Shown: positions 30,696 to 41,658 of the stretch, in pieces | Position numbering within the stretch: the stretch's first letter is position 1 | Layout: every line of letters starts with the position of its first letter | NCBI GenBank assembly: GCA_024642335.1 | Contig: JAHEBH010000001.1 | Span: forward strand, 62,001 to 126,000 | Source: Erythrobacter sp. | GTDB taxonomy: Bacteria; Pseudomonadota; Alphaproteobacteria; Sphingomonadales; Sphingomonadaceae | DNA length: 64,000 nucleotides | Reading direction: 5' to 3' | Notes under the pieces: model-generated | Told to the model about the DNA's origin: nothing | Seen by the model: the letters and a program-made list of their open reading frames with translations, nothing else | The model's database searches: none | Made by a program: the position numbers and the translations under genes

Positions 30696-30847
30696 TGATA
30701 ATCCCCCAAGATCAAATTCAGCCGGATCTTTCTCGCAGCCTTTCACAAAGCCGACAAGTTACAATGCTCCCGTTGGGATGAGACCCGCCTCGGTGGTGCC
30801 AGAAAGCTCCGTTATCCCTTCGTGAGTCGACGGGACAGGAGGTTCTC

Positions 30848-32887
<2,040 letters not shown>

Positions 32888-32894
32888 AGAATCT

Positions 32895-34781
32895 CTAATC
32901 CGTTTCCTGTTCACCACCGGCGCGCTTGGCGCCAGCAGGAGAATGTCCGTCTATCGCCGCCGAAGCGGCACGTTTGCGTGCCATTTGCCCGAGTCGCGAC
33001 TCGATTTCCAGCTTTCGTTTGCGCAAGCGTTGCTGCTCGGCAAAAGCGCCTTCAGGATCGTTCTCGAAACGGGCAGTGGCTGCTGCGATTGCCGCCTCCA
33101 ATTCCGGCCTTTCGACCAAGAGGGAAATCGCCTCGGCCAGATCCTCCCTCGCGTCGCCCGGATCGGAACCTTCCATCAGGAAGGAGAAACGGGTTTTATC
33201 CGGCGGCGGCGGCAGGATGCCTGCAGCAGATATGGGCGAAATTGCGCCGGGTTCAAGTCCCTGCGCCACCTCAAGCAGATAATCCACAACCGGAGCGGCC
33301 TCGGGGATTGCGGCGGAGAGGCGCAGCAGCTTCTCCGCATGCTGGTCTATCTGGTCGGGAAAGCGCCCCAGTCCGGCGAGCACCGCCTGCGCCAGCATGT
33401 CGCGAAAAGTGCCGCTGGTCGCGCGGCGCAATCGCTCGGTCATTTGTGGGGTATGCGCGGTCCGCGCGGGAGTTGCAGGTCTTCCGGCTTGCCATTGCCC
33501 GCGCTGGAACTCTCTCTTGGGAAAGGCGAAACCGGAGTATCGATCAAGCAGGTCACGGCGATAGAGAGAACGGATATCCTGGTTCTCGATCGCATCGACA
33601 TGCGCCAGCAGGCGTTCCTTCAGGCCCGCCTTGTCCTCGGGCGAGGAAAGGGGCAGGGCATCGCGCTCATGCTCCCAGATCAGGTCGAGCATGGGTTTGG
33701 GATTGGCGAGCAGCTTCTCCATCGCCTGCGCGCCCTGCTGGCGGACGAGGTCATCGGGATCGAGGCCGGACGGGAGCTGCACGATCTGCAGTGACTTTCC
33801 CGGACGCAACATGGGCAGCGCGCGGCCTATTGCCTTCATCGCGGCGCGCTGGCCCGCCGCATCGCCATCAAAACACAGCACCGGCTTGTCCACCATACGC
33901 CAAAGCAGCTCTATCTGGTTTTCGGTCAGCGCCGTGCCCATGGGCGCGGCAACATCTTCGAAACCCGCCGCCGCCAGCGCGATCACATCCATGTAGCCTT
34001 CGACCACCACGATGCGGTCCGTCTTGCGACTGGCAGGCCCGGCGCGGTGGATGTTGTAGAGAGTGCGCCCCTTGTCGAACAGCGGCGTATCGGGCGAGTT
34101 GAGATATTTCGCCGCACCATCGCGGTCCTGAAGGATGCGCCCGCCGAATGCGATCACCCTTTCGCGCGCGTCCTGGATGGGAAGCATCAGCCGGCCGCGG
34201 AAGCGGTCGTAGGTCGGCTTGTCATCGACCGCGATCAGCAGGCCGGCCTCGACCAGCATGCTTTCATCGAACTGTGAAAGAGCGCTCTTGAGCGCCGTGC
34301 GCTGGTCAGGCGCATAGCCGAAGCCGAAGCGTTCGATCGTGCGCTGGTTGAAGCCACGCTTTTCGAGGTAGGCCCGCGCATCCGCACCTGCGGGCGAAGC
34401 GAGATTGGCGACGAACCAGTTCTGCGCCGCCAGCATCACATCGTGCAATCCGGCGCGCTGTTCGGCGCGTTCGGCCTCACGCGGATCGGGGCGGGGGACC
34501 TCCATTCCCGCTTCCGCCGCCAGTTCCTTCACCGCGTCCATGAAGGACAGGCCGCGCTGGTCGGTCATCCAGCTGATGATATCGCCATGCGCCTGGCAGC
34601 CGAAGCAATGGTAGAAGCCCTTCTGGTCATTGACCGTGAAGCTGGGCGTCTTCTCGTTATGAAACGGGCAACAGGCCTTCCATTCGCGCCCAGCGCGCTG
34701 GAGCTTGGTCGTCCGCATGATCACGCTGGAGAGCGTGACGCGGGACCTCAATTCGTCCAGCCATTGGGGTGAAAGTGACAT
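32895..34781 (-). CDS. dnaG: DNA primase
   Basis: DnaG makes RNA primers for replication. It has 628 residues: an N-terminal CHC2 zinc domain ([12 protein letters not shown], then FGCQAHGD), a RNA-polymerase domain and a TOPRIM domain with [11 protein letters not shown], the acidic DGDAAGQRA and GLDPDDLVR, and a C-terminal helicase-binding region. It lies between the GatB/YqeY gene and rpoD, the macromolecular-synthesis operon layout but without rpsU. Confidence 0.97.
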   Translation of the reverse strand: MSLSPQWLDELRSRVTLSSVIMRTTKLQRAGREWKACCPFHNEKTPSFTVNDQKGFYHCFGCQAHGDIISWMTDQRGLSFMDAVKELAAEAGMEVPRPDPREAERAEQRAGLHDVMLAAQNWFVANLASPAGADARAYLEKRGFNQRTIERFGFGYAPDQRTALKSALSQFDESMLVEAGLLIAVDDKPTYDRFRGRLMLPIQDARERVIAFGGRILQDRDGAAKYLNSPDTPLFDKGRTLYNIHRAGPASRKTDRIVVVEGYMDVIALAAAGFEDVAAPMGTALTENQIELLWRMVDKPVLCFDGDAAGQRAAMKAIGRALPMLRPGKSLQIVQLPSGLDPDDLVRQQGAQAMEKLLANPKPMLDLIWEHERDALPLSSPEDKAGLKERLLAHVDAIENQDIRSLYRRDLLDRYSGFAFPKREFQRGQWQAGRPATPARTAHTPQMTERLRRATSGTFRDMLAQAVLAGLGRFPDQIDQHAEKLLRLSAAIPEAAPVVDYLLEVAQGLEPGAISPISAAGILPPPPDKTRFSFLMEGSDPGDAREDLAEAISLLVERPELEAAIAAATARFENDPEGAFAEQQRLRKRKLEIESRLGQMARKRAASAAIDGHSPAGAKRAGGEQETD

Positions 34782-34858
34782 AGGGATGCCAGCCTACACA
34801 TGCAGGCGATTCGCGGCGAGGCCGGCTCATCGCTTTTCGGGACAAGCCTGTGGGTGGA

Positions 34859-35311
34859 TCAGCTCAAAGCAGCCTTCACCATACCGCTGGCCTTGGACAT
34901 GTCGAGCAGCGCGCCGTGGCGACTTTTCAGTTCTGCCATCACCTTGCCCATGTCCTTTATGCCTTCAGCGCCAATATCGGCTTTCACCGCGGCGATGGCG
35001 GCGGTCATTTCTTCCTCGGACATCTGCTGCGGCAGGAATTCCTCGATCACGGCAAGCTCGCCCTGTTCCTGTTCGGCCAGTTCGGTGCGGCCCCCCTGCT
35101 GGTACATCTCGATCGATTCGCGGCGTTGCTTGGCCATTTTCTGGAGCACGTCGATCACCAGATCATCGTCATTCTCGGGAGCCTTGCCGGTGCGCAGTTC
35201 GATGTCGCGGTCCTTGATCTTGGCCCCGATCAGACGCAGCGCGGCGGTGCGCGGCTTGTCGCCCGCCTTCATGGCGGCGATGGTTTCACTCTTGATGGTG
35301 TCGCGGAGCAT
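34859..35311 (-). CDS. GatB/YqeY domain protein
   Basis: A 150-residue protein of the YqeY family, related to the C-terminal tRNA-binding tail of amidotransferase GatB. It starts MLRDTIKSETIAAMKAG; the 33 upstream track codons are intergenic. Typical blocks are LRLIGAKIKDRDIELR and the C-terminal GKVMAELKSRHGALLDM. The function is not firmly established; a link to tRNA is assumed from the domain. It precedes dnaG by 77 bases and probably heads the same transcript. Confidence 0.9.
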   Translation of the reverse strand: MLRDTIKSETIAAMKAGDKPRTAALRLIGAKIKDRDIELRTGKAPENDDDLVIDVLQKMAKQRRESIEMYQQGGRTELAEQEQGELAVIEEFLPQQMSEEEMTAAIAAVKADIGAEGIKDMGKVMAELKSRHGALLDMSKASGMVKAALS

Positions 35312-35343
35312 TGTGCTGACTTTCCTGTGGATGTTTTGCCGCT

Positions 35344-35371
35344 GCGATAGGGAAACGCTGGCTTGAGTCAA
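35344..35371 (-). promoter_or_regulatory. Putative promoter of the GatB/YqeY-dnaG-rpoD operon
   Basis: TTGACT, a 16-base spacer and TATCGC lie upstream of the GatB/YqeY gene. The -35 and spacing match the putative rpsD promoter in this window. The gap to the start codon is about 30 bases. Confidence 0.5.
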
Positions 35372-35390
35372 ATAATGTGGGTTTCGCGCC

Positions 35391-35419
35391 TTGACGCGGG
35401 GGCAGGGCATGTCTAGCCG
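35391..35419 (+). promoter_or_regulatory. Putative carA promoter
   Basis: TTGACG with a 17-base spacer to a weak TAGCCG precedes carA by about 50 bases, diverging from the operon promoter at 35344-35371. Only the -35 is convincing. Confidence 0.3.
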
Positions 35420-35467
35420 CCAGCACTTAGCAACATCGCCGGTCTAACTTTCCACGGGAGCCAAAAA

Positions 35468-36649
35468 ATGGCCTTTTCCGCCTCTTCGTCTGCGCAACCA
35501 AAAGACGCGACGGGGGTATTGGTTCTGGCCGACGGTACGGTGGTCTGGGGCAAGGGTTTTGGCGCGACCGGCAGCCAGGTGGGCGAGGTGTGCTTCAACA
35601 CTTCGATGACCGGTTACCAGGAGGTGATGACCGATCCCTCCTACGCGGCGCAGATCGTCACCTTCACCTTCCCGCATATCGGCAATGTCGGCACCAATGC
35701 AGAGGATGTGGAGAGCGCGGTGGAAAGCGCAGTCGGCTGCATCGTGCGCGAGGAAGTGACGCACAGCTCCAACTTCCGTGCGGAGCAGGAATTCGTCGAT
35801 TGGATGAAGGCGCATGACAAGATCGGCCTTTCGGGTATCGACACCCGCGCGCTGACCCGCCGCATTCGCAAGACGGGCGCACCCAATGCGGTGATCGCGC
35901 ATGATCCCACCGGTAAGTTCGATATCGATGCGCTGCTGCAGCGCGCGCAGGAATGGCCGGGGCTGGAAGGCATGGACCTCGCCCAGGTGGTCACGCGTGA
36001 CCAGCGCGAGGACTGGACCGGTGGCTATTGGCAATTGGGGCATGGTTATGGCTCCTCAGATGGGCAAGACCGCCCCCACGTCGTCGCCATCGATTACGGC
36101 GCGAAGGACAATATCTTCCGCAACCTCGTGCGGGCAGGGGCCAAGGTCACCGTCGTTCCCGCCAAGACCCCGCTCGAGGAAATCCTCGCGCTGAATCCTG
36201 CTGGCGTGTTCCTTTCCAACGGTCCCGGCGATCCGGCGGCGACGGGCGAATATGCCGTGCCGGTGATCAAGGGCCTGCTCGATCGCGACATGCCGATGTT
36301 CGGCATTTGCCTTGGCCACCAGATGCTCGCGCTGGCGGCGGGGGCCAAGACGGTGAAGATGTTCCAGGGCCACCGCGGCGCCAACCACCCCGTCCAGCGT
36401 GTCGGCGGCGTGTGGGACGAGACCGAGGGCCTGGTCGAGATCACCAGCATGAACCACGGCTTCGCGGTCGATGCGGCCACGCTGCCCGACAATGTGGTCG
36501 AAACGCACAAATCGCTCTTCGACGGCAGCAATTGCGGCATTTCGATCAGCGGCAAGAAGGCTTTCGGTGTGCAATACCACCCCGAAGCCAGCCCCGGCCC
36601 GCAGGACAGCTTCTACCTGTTCGAGAAGTTCGTGGGGATGTTGGGGTGA
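35468..36649 (+). CDS. carA: Carbamoyl-phosphate synthase small subunit
   Basis: CarA is the glutamine amidotransferase subunit feeding ammonia to CarB for arginine and pyrimidine synthesis. It has 393 residues. The N-terminal CPSase small-chain domain contains EVCFNTSMTGYQEVMTDPSY. The class I glutaminase domain has the nucleophile Cys in MFGICLGHQML and the catalytic His/Glu in VQYHPEASPGP. GGGAG precedes the ATG. Its TGA stop overlaps the GTG of the next ORF, and carB begins 1 kb further on, an unusual separation. Confidence 0.97.
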   Translation: MAFSASSSAQPKDATGVLVLADGTVVWGKGFGATGSQVGEVCFNTSMTGYQEVMTDPSYAAQIVTFTFPHIGNVGTNAEDVESAVESAVGCIVREEVTHSSNFRAEQEFVDWMKAHDKIGLSGIDTRALTRRIRKTGAPNAVIAHDPTGKFDIDALLQRAQEWPGLEGMDLAQVVTRDQREDWTGGYWQLGHGYGSSDGQDRPHVVAIDYGAKDNIFRNLVRAGAKVTVVPAKTPLEEILALNPAGVFLSNGPGDPAATGEYAVPVIKGLLDRDMPMFGICLGHQMLALAAGAKTVKMFQGHRGANHPVQRVGGVWDETEGLVEITSMNHGFAVDAATLPDNVVETHKSLFDGSNCGISISGKKAFGVQYHPEASPGPQDSFYLFEKFVGMLG

Positions 36650-37092
36650 GGCGTCAGCGTCTCATCTGGTTTGCATTGGGAGCATTGACGTCAGGCGCAT
36701 TTAGCGTGGCTGCTACGCTTCTGGTCAGCGAGGAATCGCCTTCTGACCAGACGGTCTCAACGCTTGTACTACGGGAACCTGGTGGTTGGAGTTGGGAAAA
36801 CGACGAAACGCACACTTCAATCGCTTATGCGGAGGAAACAGCGCCACAAGGCGCACCGGTAGCTGGAGAAATCGCAAGCGAATGTGGTGTTCAATTCTTC
36901 TGGATCGAGAACCCGGCTGCTGAAGACGCTGACTATACGAACGTCGAGATTCCGTTGGTAGGACAGAATTTCGGGGCGTTGGAGTGCATATTCGCAAGAA
37001 CTGAGGAGTCGGAAGTAGAATCTTGGTTTTCGACCCGTTCAGTCCCGCAAAACAGCGAAGAGATTTCATTCTTCTACGGGGAGGATCGATGA
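36646..37092 (+). CDS. Orphan membrane-anchored protein inside the car operon
   Basis: A 148-residue ORF starting at GTG within GTGA, which overlaps the carA stop, so it is probably translated by coupling. Residues 5-25 form a single hydrophobic segment (LIWFALGALTSGAFSVAATL), an uncleaved anchor or signal peptide. The mature part is acidic, with two Cys (SECGVQF and LECIFAR). Codon usage is visibly AT-richer and less biased than carA and carB, suggesting acquisition. The track joins it to a shadow frame inside carA, which I removed. No family recognised. Confidence 0.6.
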   Translation: MRRQRLIWFALGALTSGAFSVAATLLVSEESPSDQTVSTLVLREPGGWSWENDETHTSIAYAEETAPQGAPVAGEIASECGVQFFWIENPAAEDADYTNVEIPLVGQNFGALECIFARTEESEVESWFSTRSVPQNSEEISFFYGEDR

Positions 37093-37175
37093 GGCCCAAA
37101 CGTACTGACATCTCCTCGGTCCTCGCGAACACCCTTCCCCTTGGGGAAGGGTTGGGGATGGGGGTTCGGCGGTGA
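37089..37175 (+). pseudogene. Vestigial second carB start (28 codons)
   Basis: ATG with GGGGAGG just upstream opens a frame reading MRPKRTDISSVL, closely matching [11 protein letters not shown] at the true carB start 570 bases downstream. Of ten aligned codons, four are identical, four differ only by synonymous changes and two change the residue (S/Q, V/I). Homology stops at CTCG, where palindromic-repeat sequence takes over and ends the frame at TGA. This looks like the remnant of a different carB allele, interrupted by the repeat element. Confidence 0.65.
37132..37162 (-). repeat. Palindromic repeat R1
   Basis: CCCTTCCCC-TT-GGGGAAGGG is a 9-bp-arm palindrome followed by TTGGGGATGGG. In reverse complement it reads CCCATCCCCAA plus the palindrome, the same layout as R2 and R3, so R1 is the inverted copy. 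It abuts the vestigial carB start. Confidence 0.8.
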
Positions 37176-37206
37176 TGGCCGGGTGCTTCATGGCGGGTGT
37201 TGTACA

Positions 37207-37240
37207 CCCATCCCCCGGCCCCTTCCCTTCAGGGAAGGGG
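37207..37240 (+). repeat. Palindromic repeat R2
   Basis: CCCATCCCCCGG leads into a 10-bp-arm palindrome (CCCCTTCCCT-TC-AGGGAAGGGG). It ends three bases before the DUF559 stop codon. With R1 it forms an inverted pair around 44 bases; with R3 a direct pair around the DUF559 gene. Confidence 0.85.
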
Positions 37241-37243
37241 GGG

Positions 37244-37579
37244 TTATTGGTTGCGGGCGAGGGTGATTTCTTCGGCGATGCGCGTCAGAACGCCATCCGT
37301 GTTTGCCAGCACATCGTAGTTCCAGAAGCGGATGACACGGTAGCCGTGGGCTTCGATGATTTCGGTTCGAACAGCGTCGGCGGAATTGTCCGCATGCTGC
37401 CCGCCGTCCAGTTCGATAGCGAGGCGCAAGCTGCGGCAAGCAAAGTCCGCAATAAAGTCGCCGATCGGGTGTTGCCGGGTGAACTTTGCGCCGCACAACT
37501 GACTCGCGCGCAGGTGCGACCACAGCCGCTTTTCCGCGTCAGTCGGATTGCCCCGCAACTCGCGCGCGAGGCTGGTCAA
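37244..37579 (-). CDS. DUF559 protein (Vsr/PD-(D/E)XK nuclease-like fold)
   Basis: A protein of about 111 residues in the DUF559 family, which shares the very-short-patch-repair endonuclease fold. The putative metal site is spread over IGDFIADFACRSLRLAIELD and GGQHAD, and the C-terminal RVIRFWNYDVLANTDGVL is typical. No ATG is available. I choose TTG 37579 (TSLARELRGN) with AGGAAAG upstream; the track start at 37627 lies in the repeat and would translate repeat sequence. It is opposite to car genes and bracketed by palindromes R2 and R3. Activity is unproven. Confidence 0.8.
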   Translation of the reverse strand: MTSLARELRGNPTDAEKRLWSHLRASQLCGAKFTRQHPIGDFIADFACRSLRLAIELDGGQHADNSADAVRTEIIEAHGYRVIRFWNYDVLANTDGVLTRIAEEITLARNQ

Positions 37580-37603
37580 TCGCTTTCCTGCCAATGCCGT
37601 AAA

Positions 37604-37636
37604 CCCATCCCCAACCCCTTCCCTCAAGGGAAGGGG
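37604..37636 (+). repeat. Palindromic repeat R3
   Basis: CCCATCCCCAA followed by CCCCTTCCCT-CA-AGGGAAGGGG, a 10-bp-arm palindrome almost identical to R2 and in the same orientation. It lies at the 5' side of the DUF559 gene and 24 bases before the carB ATG. Confidence 0.85.
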
Positions 37637-37660
37637 CTTTCAGTAGCGAAGTTGAGCTAG

Positions 37661-40600
37661 ATGCCCAAGCGTACAGACATTCAATCCATTCTCGTAATCG
37701 GCGCCGGTCCGATCATCATCGGCCAGGCGTGCGAGTTCGACTATTCGGGCACGCAGGCGATCAAGGCGCTGAAGGAGGATGGCTACCGCGTCATCCTGGT
37801 GAACAGCAATCCGGCCACGATCATGACCGATCCGGAATTCGCCGACGCGACCTATGTCGAGCCGATCACGCCCGATATTGTCGCCAAGATCATCGAGAAG
37901 GAACGCCCCGATGCGCTGCTGCCCACCATGGGCGGGCAGACCGCGCTCAACTGCGCGCTCAAGCTGGAGGAGATGGGCGTCCTCGAGAAGTTCGGCGTGG
38001 AGATGATCGGCGCCAAGGCCGATGCCATCGACAAGGCCGAAAACCGCCAGCGCTTCCGCGCGGCAATGGACAAGATCGGGCTGGAAAGCGCGCGCAGCGG
38101 CGTGGCGCATACGGTGGATGAAGCTTTTGCCGTGCTCGAACGAACCGGGCTGCCTGCCATCATCCGTCCCAGCTTCACGCTTGGCGGCACCGGCGGCGGC
38201 GTCGCCTATAACAAGTCCGAATTCGAAGCCATCGTCCGCACCGGCCTCGACGCCAGCCCCACCACCGAGGTGCTGATCGAGGAAAGCCTGCTGGGCTGGA
38301 AGGAGTACGAGATGGAGGTCGTGCGCGACAAGCACGACAATGCCATCATCATCTGCTCGATCGAGAATGTCGATCCGATGGGCGTGCATACGGGCGATTC
38401 CATCACCGTCGCCCCCGCACTGACGCTGACCGACAAGGAATACCAGATCATGCGCACCGCCAGCATCAATGTGCTGCGCGAAATCGGCGTGGAAACAGGC
38501 GGTTCGAACGTACAGTTCGCAGTCAATCCCAGGGATGGCCGCCTGATCGTGATCGAGATGAACCCGCGCGTGTCGCGGTCCTCGGCGCTCGCCTCAAAGG
38601 CCACCGGCTTCCCCATCGCCAAGGTCGCCGCCAAGCTGGCCGTGGGCTACACGCTGGACGAGATCACCAATGAGATTACCGGCGCAACCCCGGCTTCGTT
38701 CGAGCCGACCATCGATTACGTGGTCACCAAGATCCCGCGCTTCGCGTTCGAGAAGTTCAAGGGCGCCAAGGTCGAGCTGTCCACCGCGATGAAATCGGTG
38801 GGCGAGGTCATGGCCATCGGGCGGAACATCAAGGAATCGATGCAGAAGGCGCTGCGCGGCCTCGAAACAGGCCTCGACGGCTTCAACCGCGTGGTCGAGC
38901 TGGAAGGCAAGGGCAGGGACGAGATCACCGCGGCGCTCTCACGCGCAACGCCCGATCGCCTGCTGATGATTGCGCAGGCCTTCCGCGAAGGCTTCACCAT
39001 GGAAGAAATCCAGGCGATCACCCATTTCGACCCGTGGTTCCTGCGCCAGATCGAAGAGATCATCGCCGAGGAAAAGCGCATCTCTGACGAAGGCCTGCCG
39101 GGCGATGCCGCGGGCATGCGCCGCCTCAAGGCGATGGGTTTCTCCGACAAGCGCCTCGCCACGCTGGCCGTGCGCTCGGTGCATGTCGCAGGCGGGCTGG
39201 GCGAAACGCAAGCCAAGCGTTCGGGCCTGCTGCACGATGCGCTGCGCGCGATGGCCGGCGCCACATCCGAACAGGAAGTGCGCGAATTGCGCCACAGGCT
39301 GGGCGTCTTCCCCGTATACAAGCGTATCGACAGCTGCGCCGCCGAGTTCGAGGCGATCACGCCATACATGTATTCGACCTATGAGGCGCCGACCTTCGGC
39401 ACGCCAGAGGATGAGGCTGACCCGTCAGACCGCAAGAAGGTGGTCATCCTCGGTGGTGGTCCCAACCGCATCGGGCAGGGTATCGAATTCGATTATTGCT
39501 GCGTCCACGCCTGTTTCGCGCTGGCCGAGGCGGGTTTCGAGACCATCATGATTAACTGCAACCCGGAGACGGTTTCGACCGACTATGACACTTCCGATCG
39601 CCTCTACTTCGAGCCGCTGACCGAGGAGGACGTGCTGGAAATCCTGCGCGTCGAAATGTCGAAGGGCGAATTGCTGGGCGTGATCGTGCAGTTTGGTGGC
39701 CAGACGCCGCTCAAACTGGCCAATGCGCTGGAAGAGAACGGCATTCCCATCCTCGGCACCTCGCCCGATGCGATCGACCTTGCCGAAGATCGTGAACGTT
39801 TCGCCAAACTGGTCAACCAGCTGGAACTTAAGCAGCCCGCCAACGGCATCGCCCGCAGCCGTGACGAGGCCGCCGCCGTGGCTGCGCGCATCGGCTATCC
39901 TGTTTTGCTGCGTCCATCCTATGTCCTGGGTGGCCGCGCCATGGAGATCGTCGACAGCGAGGCGCAGCTCGATAACTATATCGCCACCGCGGTGAACGTA
40001 TCCGGCGACAGTCCCGTGCTGGTTGACCAGTATTTGCGCGATGCCATCGAATGCGATGTCGACGTGCTGTGCGATGGCGAGGAAGTGCGCGTCGCGGGCG
40101 TGATGCAGCATATCGAGGAAGCCGGGGTCCATTCGGGCGACAGCGCCTGTACCCTGCCGCCCTACAGCCTGCCCGCCGAGATCATTGCCGAGATGGAACG
40201 CCAGGGCGAGGCACTGGCCAAGGCTCTGGGCGTGCTGGGACTGATGAACGTGCAATTCGCGGTAAAAGATGGCGAGGTCTACCTGATCGAGGTGAACCCG
40301 CGCGCCAGCCGCACCGTGCCATTCGTGGCCAAGGCCATTGGCCAGCCGGTCGCCAAGATCGCCAGCAGGATCATGGCTGGCGAGAAACTGGCCGATTTCC
40401 CGCCCTTCAAGCGAGAATTCGATTACATGGCGGTGAAGGAAGCCGTCTTCCCCTTCGCCCGCTTCCCCGGTTCGGATCCCGTCCTCTCACCGGAAATGAA
40501 GTCCACCGGCGAAGTCATGGGTATCGACCGGGAATTTCCCTATGCCTACATCAAGTCGCAGATCGGCAGCGGCACCAATTTGCCCGAAGGCGGCACGCTG

Positions 40601-40984
40601 TTCGTCTCGGTCAAGGACAGTGACAAGCCGCAGGTGCTGGAGGCCGTGAAGCAGCTGATCGACCATGGCTTCAAGGTCGTCGCGACGGGGGGCACGGAAC
40701 GGTACCTGAGCGACGCCGGACTGCCAGTCGAACGCGTCAACAAGGTGGCCGAAGGGCGCCCGCATATCGTCGACAAGATCGTGGACGGGGAGATTGCGCT
40801 GATCTTCAACACCACGGAAGGCTGGCAGAGCCACAAGGACAGCCAATCCATCCGTGCATCGGCCATCACCCAGAAGGTTCCTTACTATACCACGGCCGCC
40901 GCTTCGGCCGCCGCTGCAAAGGCGATTATCACCGTAAAGGCGGCCGATCTTGAAGTTCGTTCATTACAGGACTATTATAGCTGA
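37661..40984 (+). CDS. carB: Carbamoyl-phosphate synthase large subunit
   Basis: CarB makes carbamoyl phosphate from bicarbonate, ammonia and two ATP. It has 1107 residues with two duplicated ATP-grasp halves ([20 protein letters not shown] and [20 protein letters not shown]), an oligomerisation domain between them, and a C-terminal MGS-like allosteric domain ([15 protein letters not shown]). The ATG follows repeat R3 by 24 bases and has only a poor ribosome binding site (GAAG, GAG), in contrast to the vestigial start upstream with GGGGAGG. Confidence 0.98.
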   Translation: MPKRTDIQSILVIGAGPIIIGQACEFDYSGTQAIKALKEDGYRVILVNSNPATIMTDPEFADATYVEPITPDIVAKIIEKERPDALLPTMGGQTALNCALKLEEMGVLEKFGVEMIGAKADAIDKAENRQRFRAAMDKIGLESARSGVAHTVDEAFAVLERTGLPAIIRPSFTLGGTGGGVAYNKSEFEAIVRTGLDASPTTEVLIEESLLGWKEYEMEVVRDKHDNAIIICSIENVDPMGVHTGDSITVAPALTLTDKEYQIMRTASINVLREIGVETGGSNVQFAVNPRDGRLIVIEMNPRVSRSSALASKATGFPIAKVAAKLAVGYTLDEITNEITGATPASFEPTIDYVVTKIPRFAFEKFKGAKVELSTAMKSVGEVMAIGRNIKESMQKALRGLETGLDGFNRVVELEGKGRDEITAALSRATPDRLLMIAQAFREGFTMEEIQAITHFDPWFLRQIEEIIAEEKRISDEGLPGDAAGMRRLKAMGFSDKRLATLAVRSVHVAGGLGETQAKRSGLLHDALRAMAGATSEQEVRELRHRLGVFPVYKRIDSCAAEFEAITPYMYSTYEAPTFGTPEDEADPSDRKKVVILGGGPNRIGQGIEFDYCCVHACFALAEAGFETIMINCNPETVSTDYDTSDRLYFEPLTEEDVLEILRVEMSKGELLGVIVQFGGQTPLKLANALEENGIPILGTSPDAIDLAEDRERFAKLVNQLELKQPANGIARSRDEAAAVAARIGYPVLLRPSYVLGGRAMEIVDSEAQLDNYIATAVNVSGDSPVLVDQYLRDAIECDVDVLCDGEEVRVAGVMQHIEEAGVHSGDSACTLPPYSLPAEIIAEMERQGEALAKALGVLGLMNVQFAVKDGEVYLIEVNPRASRTVPFVAKAIGQPVAKIASRIMAGEKLADFPPFKREFDYMAVKEAVFPFARFPGSDPVLSPEMKSTGEVMGIDREFPYAYIKSQIGSGTNLPEGGTLFVSVKDSDKPQVLEAVKQLIDHGFKVVATGGTERYLSDAGLPVERVNKVAEGRPHIVDKIVDGEIALIFNTTEGWQSHKDSQSIRASAITQKVPYYTTAAASAAAAKAIITVKAADLEVRSLQDYYS

Positions 40985-41084
40985 CGAACGAATAAGCTTT
41001 CCCGACAATTGAACGCCTTCCCAAAGCCTACCTTCGGGCGGGCAGGGCTTCTTTGACGGGATTTGAGGGAAAGACAGGGAAGAC

Positions 41085-41552
41085 ATGGAAAAATTTCCCA
41101 TGCTGGCGGAAGGCTATGAAAAGCTGACCGCGGATCTGAAGACCTTGAGGGCAGAGCGGCCGCGCATCGTCGACGCGATCGAGGAAGCGCGCGCGCACGG
41201 CGATCTTTCGGAAAACGCGGAATATCACGCGGCGAAGGAACGCCAGGGCCATGTCGAGGCACAGATCGCCGAGCTGGAAGACAAGGTCACACGCGCCCAG
41301 ATCATCGACCCCACCACGCTTTCGGGCGACCGGATCGTATTCGGAGCCACCGTCACCGTGCTGGACGAGGACGACAAGCCCTTCCGCTACCAGATCGTGG
41401 GCCAGGCGGAGAGCGATGCCAAGAACGGCCGCATCTCCTACGATTCCCCGCTCGGCCGCGCCCTGATCGGCAAATCGGTAGGCGAGGAAGTGGAAGTAAC
41501 CGTGCCTTCGGGTGACAGGTTCTACCTCGTCGAGAAGGTCGAATTCATCTGA
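41085..41552 (+). CDS. greA: Transcription elongation factor GreA
   Basis: GreA stimulates transcript cleavage by backtracked RNA polymerase. It has 155 residues: an N-terminal coiled coil ([22 protein letters not shown]) whose tip has the acidic [13 protein letters not shown] motif, and a C-terminal FKBP-like domain ([23 protein letters not shown]). AGGGAAG precedes the ATG. The carA-carB-greA order is typical for the order and likely one transcript. Confidence 0.97.
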   Translation: MEKFPMLAEGYEKLTADLKTLRAERPRIVDAIEEARAHGDLSENAEYHAAKERQGHVEAQIAELEDKVTRAQIIDPTTLSGDRIVFGATVTVLDEDDKPFRYQIVGQAESDAKNGRISYDSPLGRALIGKSVGEEVEVTVPSGDRFYLVEKVEFI

Positions 41553-41658
41553 TCGCAACCGGCATCCTCGGCACATGTCGAGGCTTTTATGCTCGACAGT
41601 TTCAGACGCTGAATTAGAACCGTCCCGCCAAGCCTCTTAGGCCGGCAGGGGGGAAACT

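Noticed and set aside
37132-37636. CRISPR-like array from the clustered repeats
   Set aside because: Only three copies occur, in mixed orientation and with unequal spacing, and they are palindromes around a gene rather than repeats with spacers.
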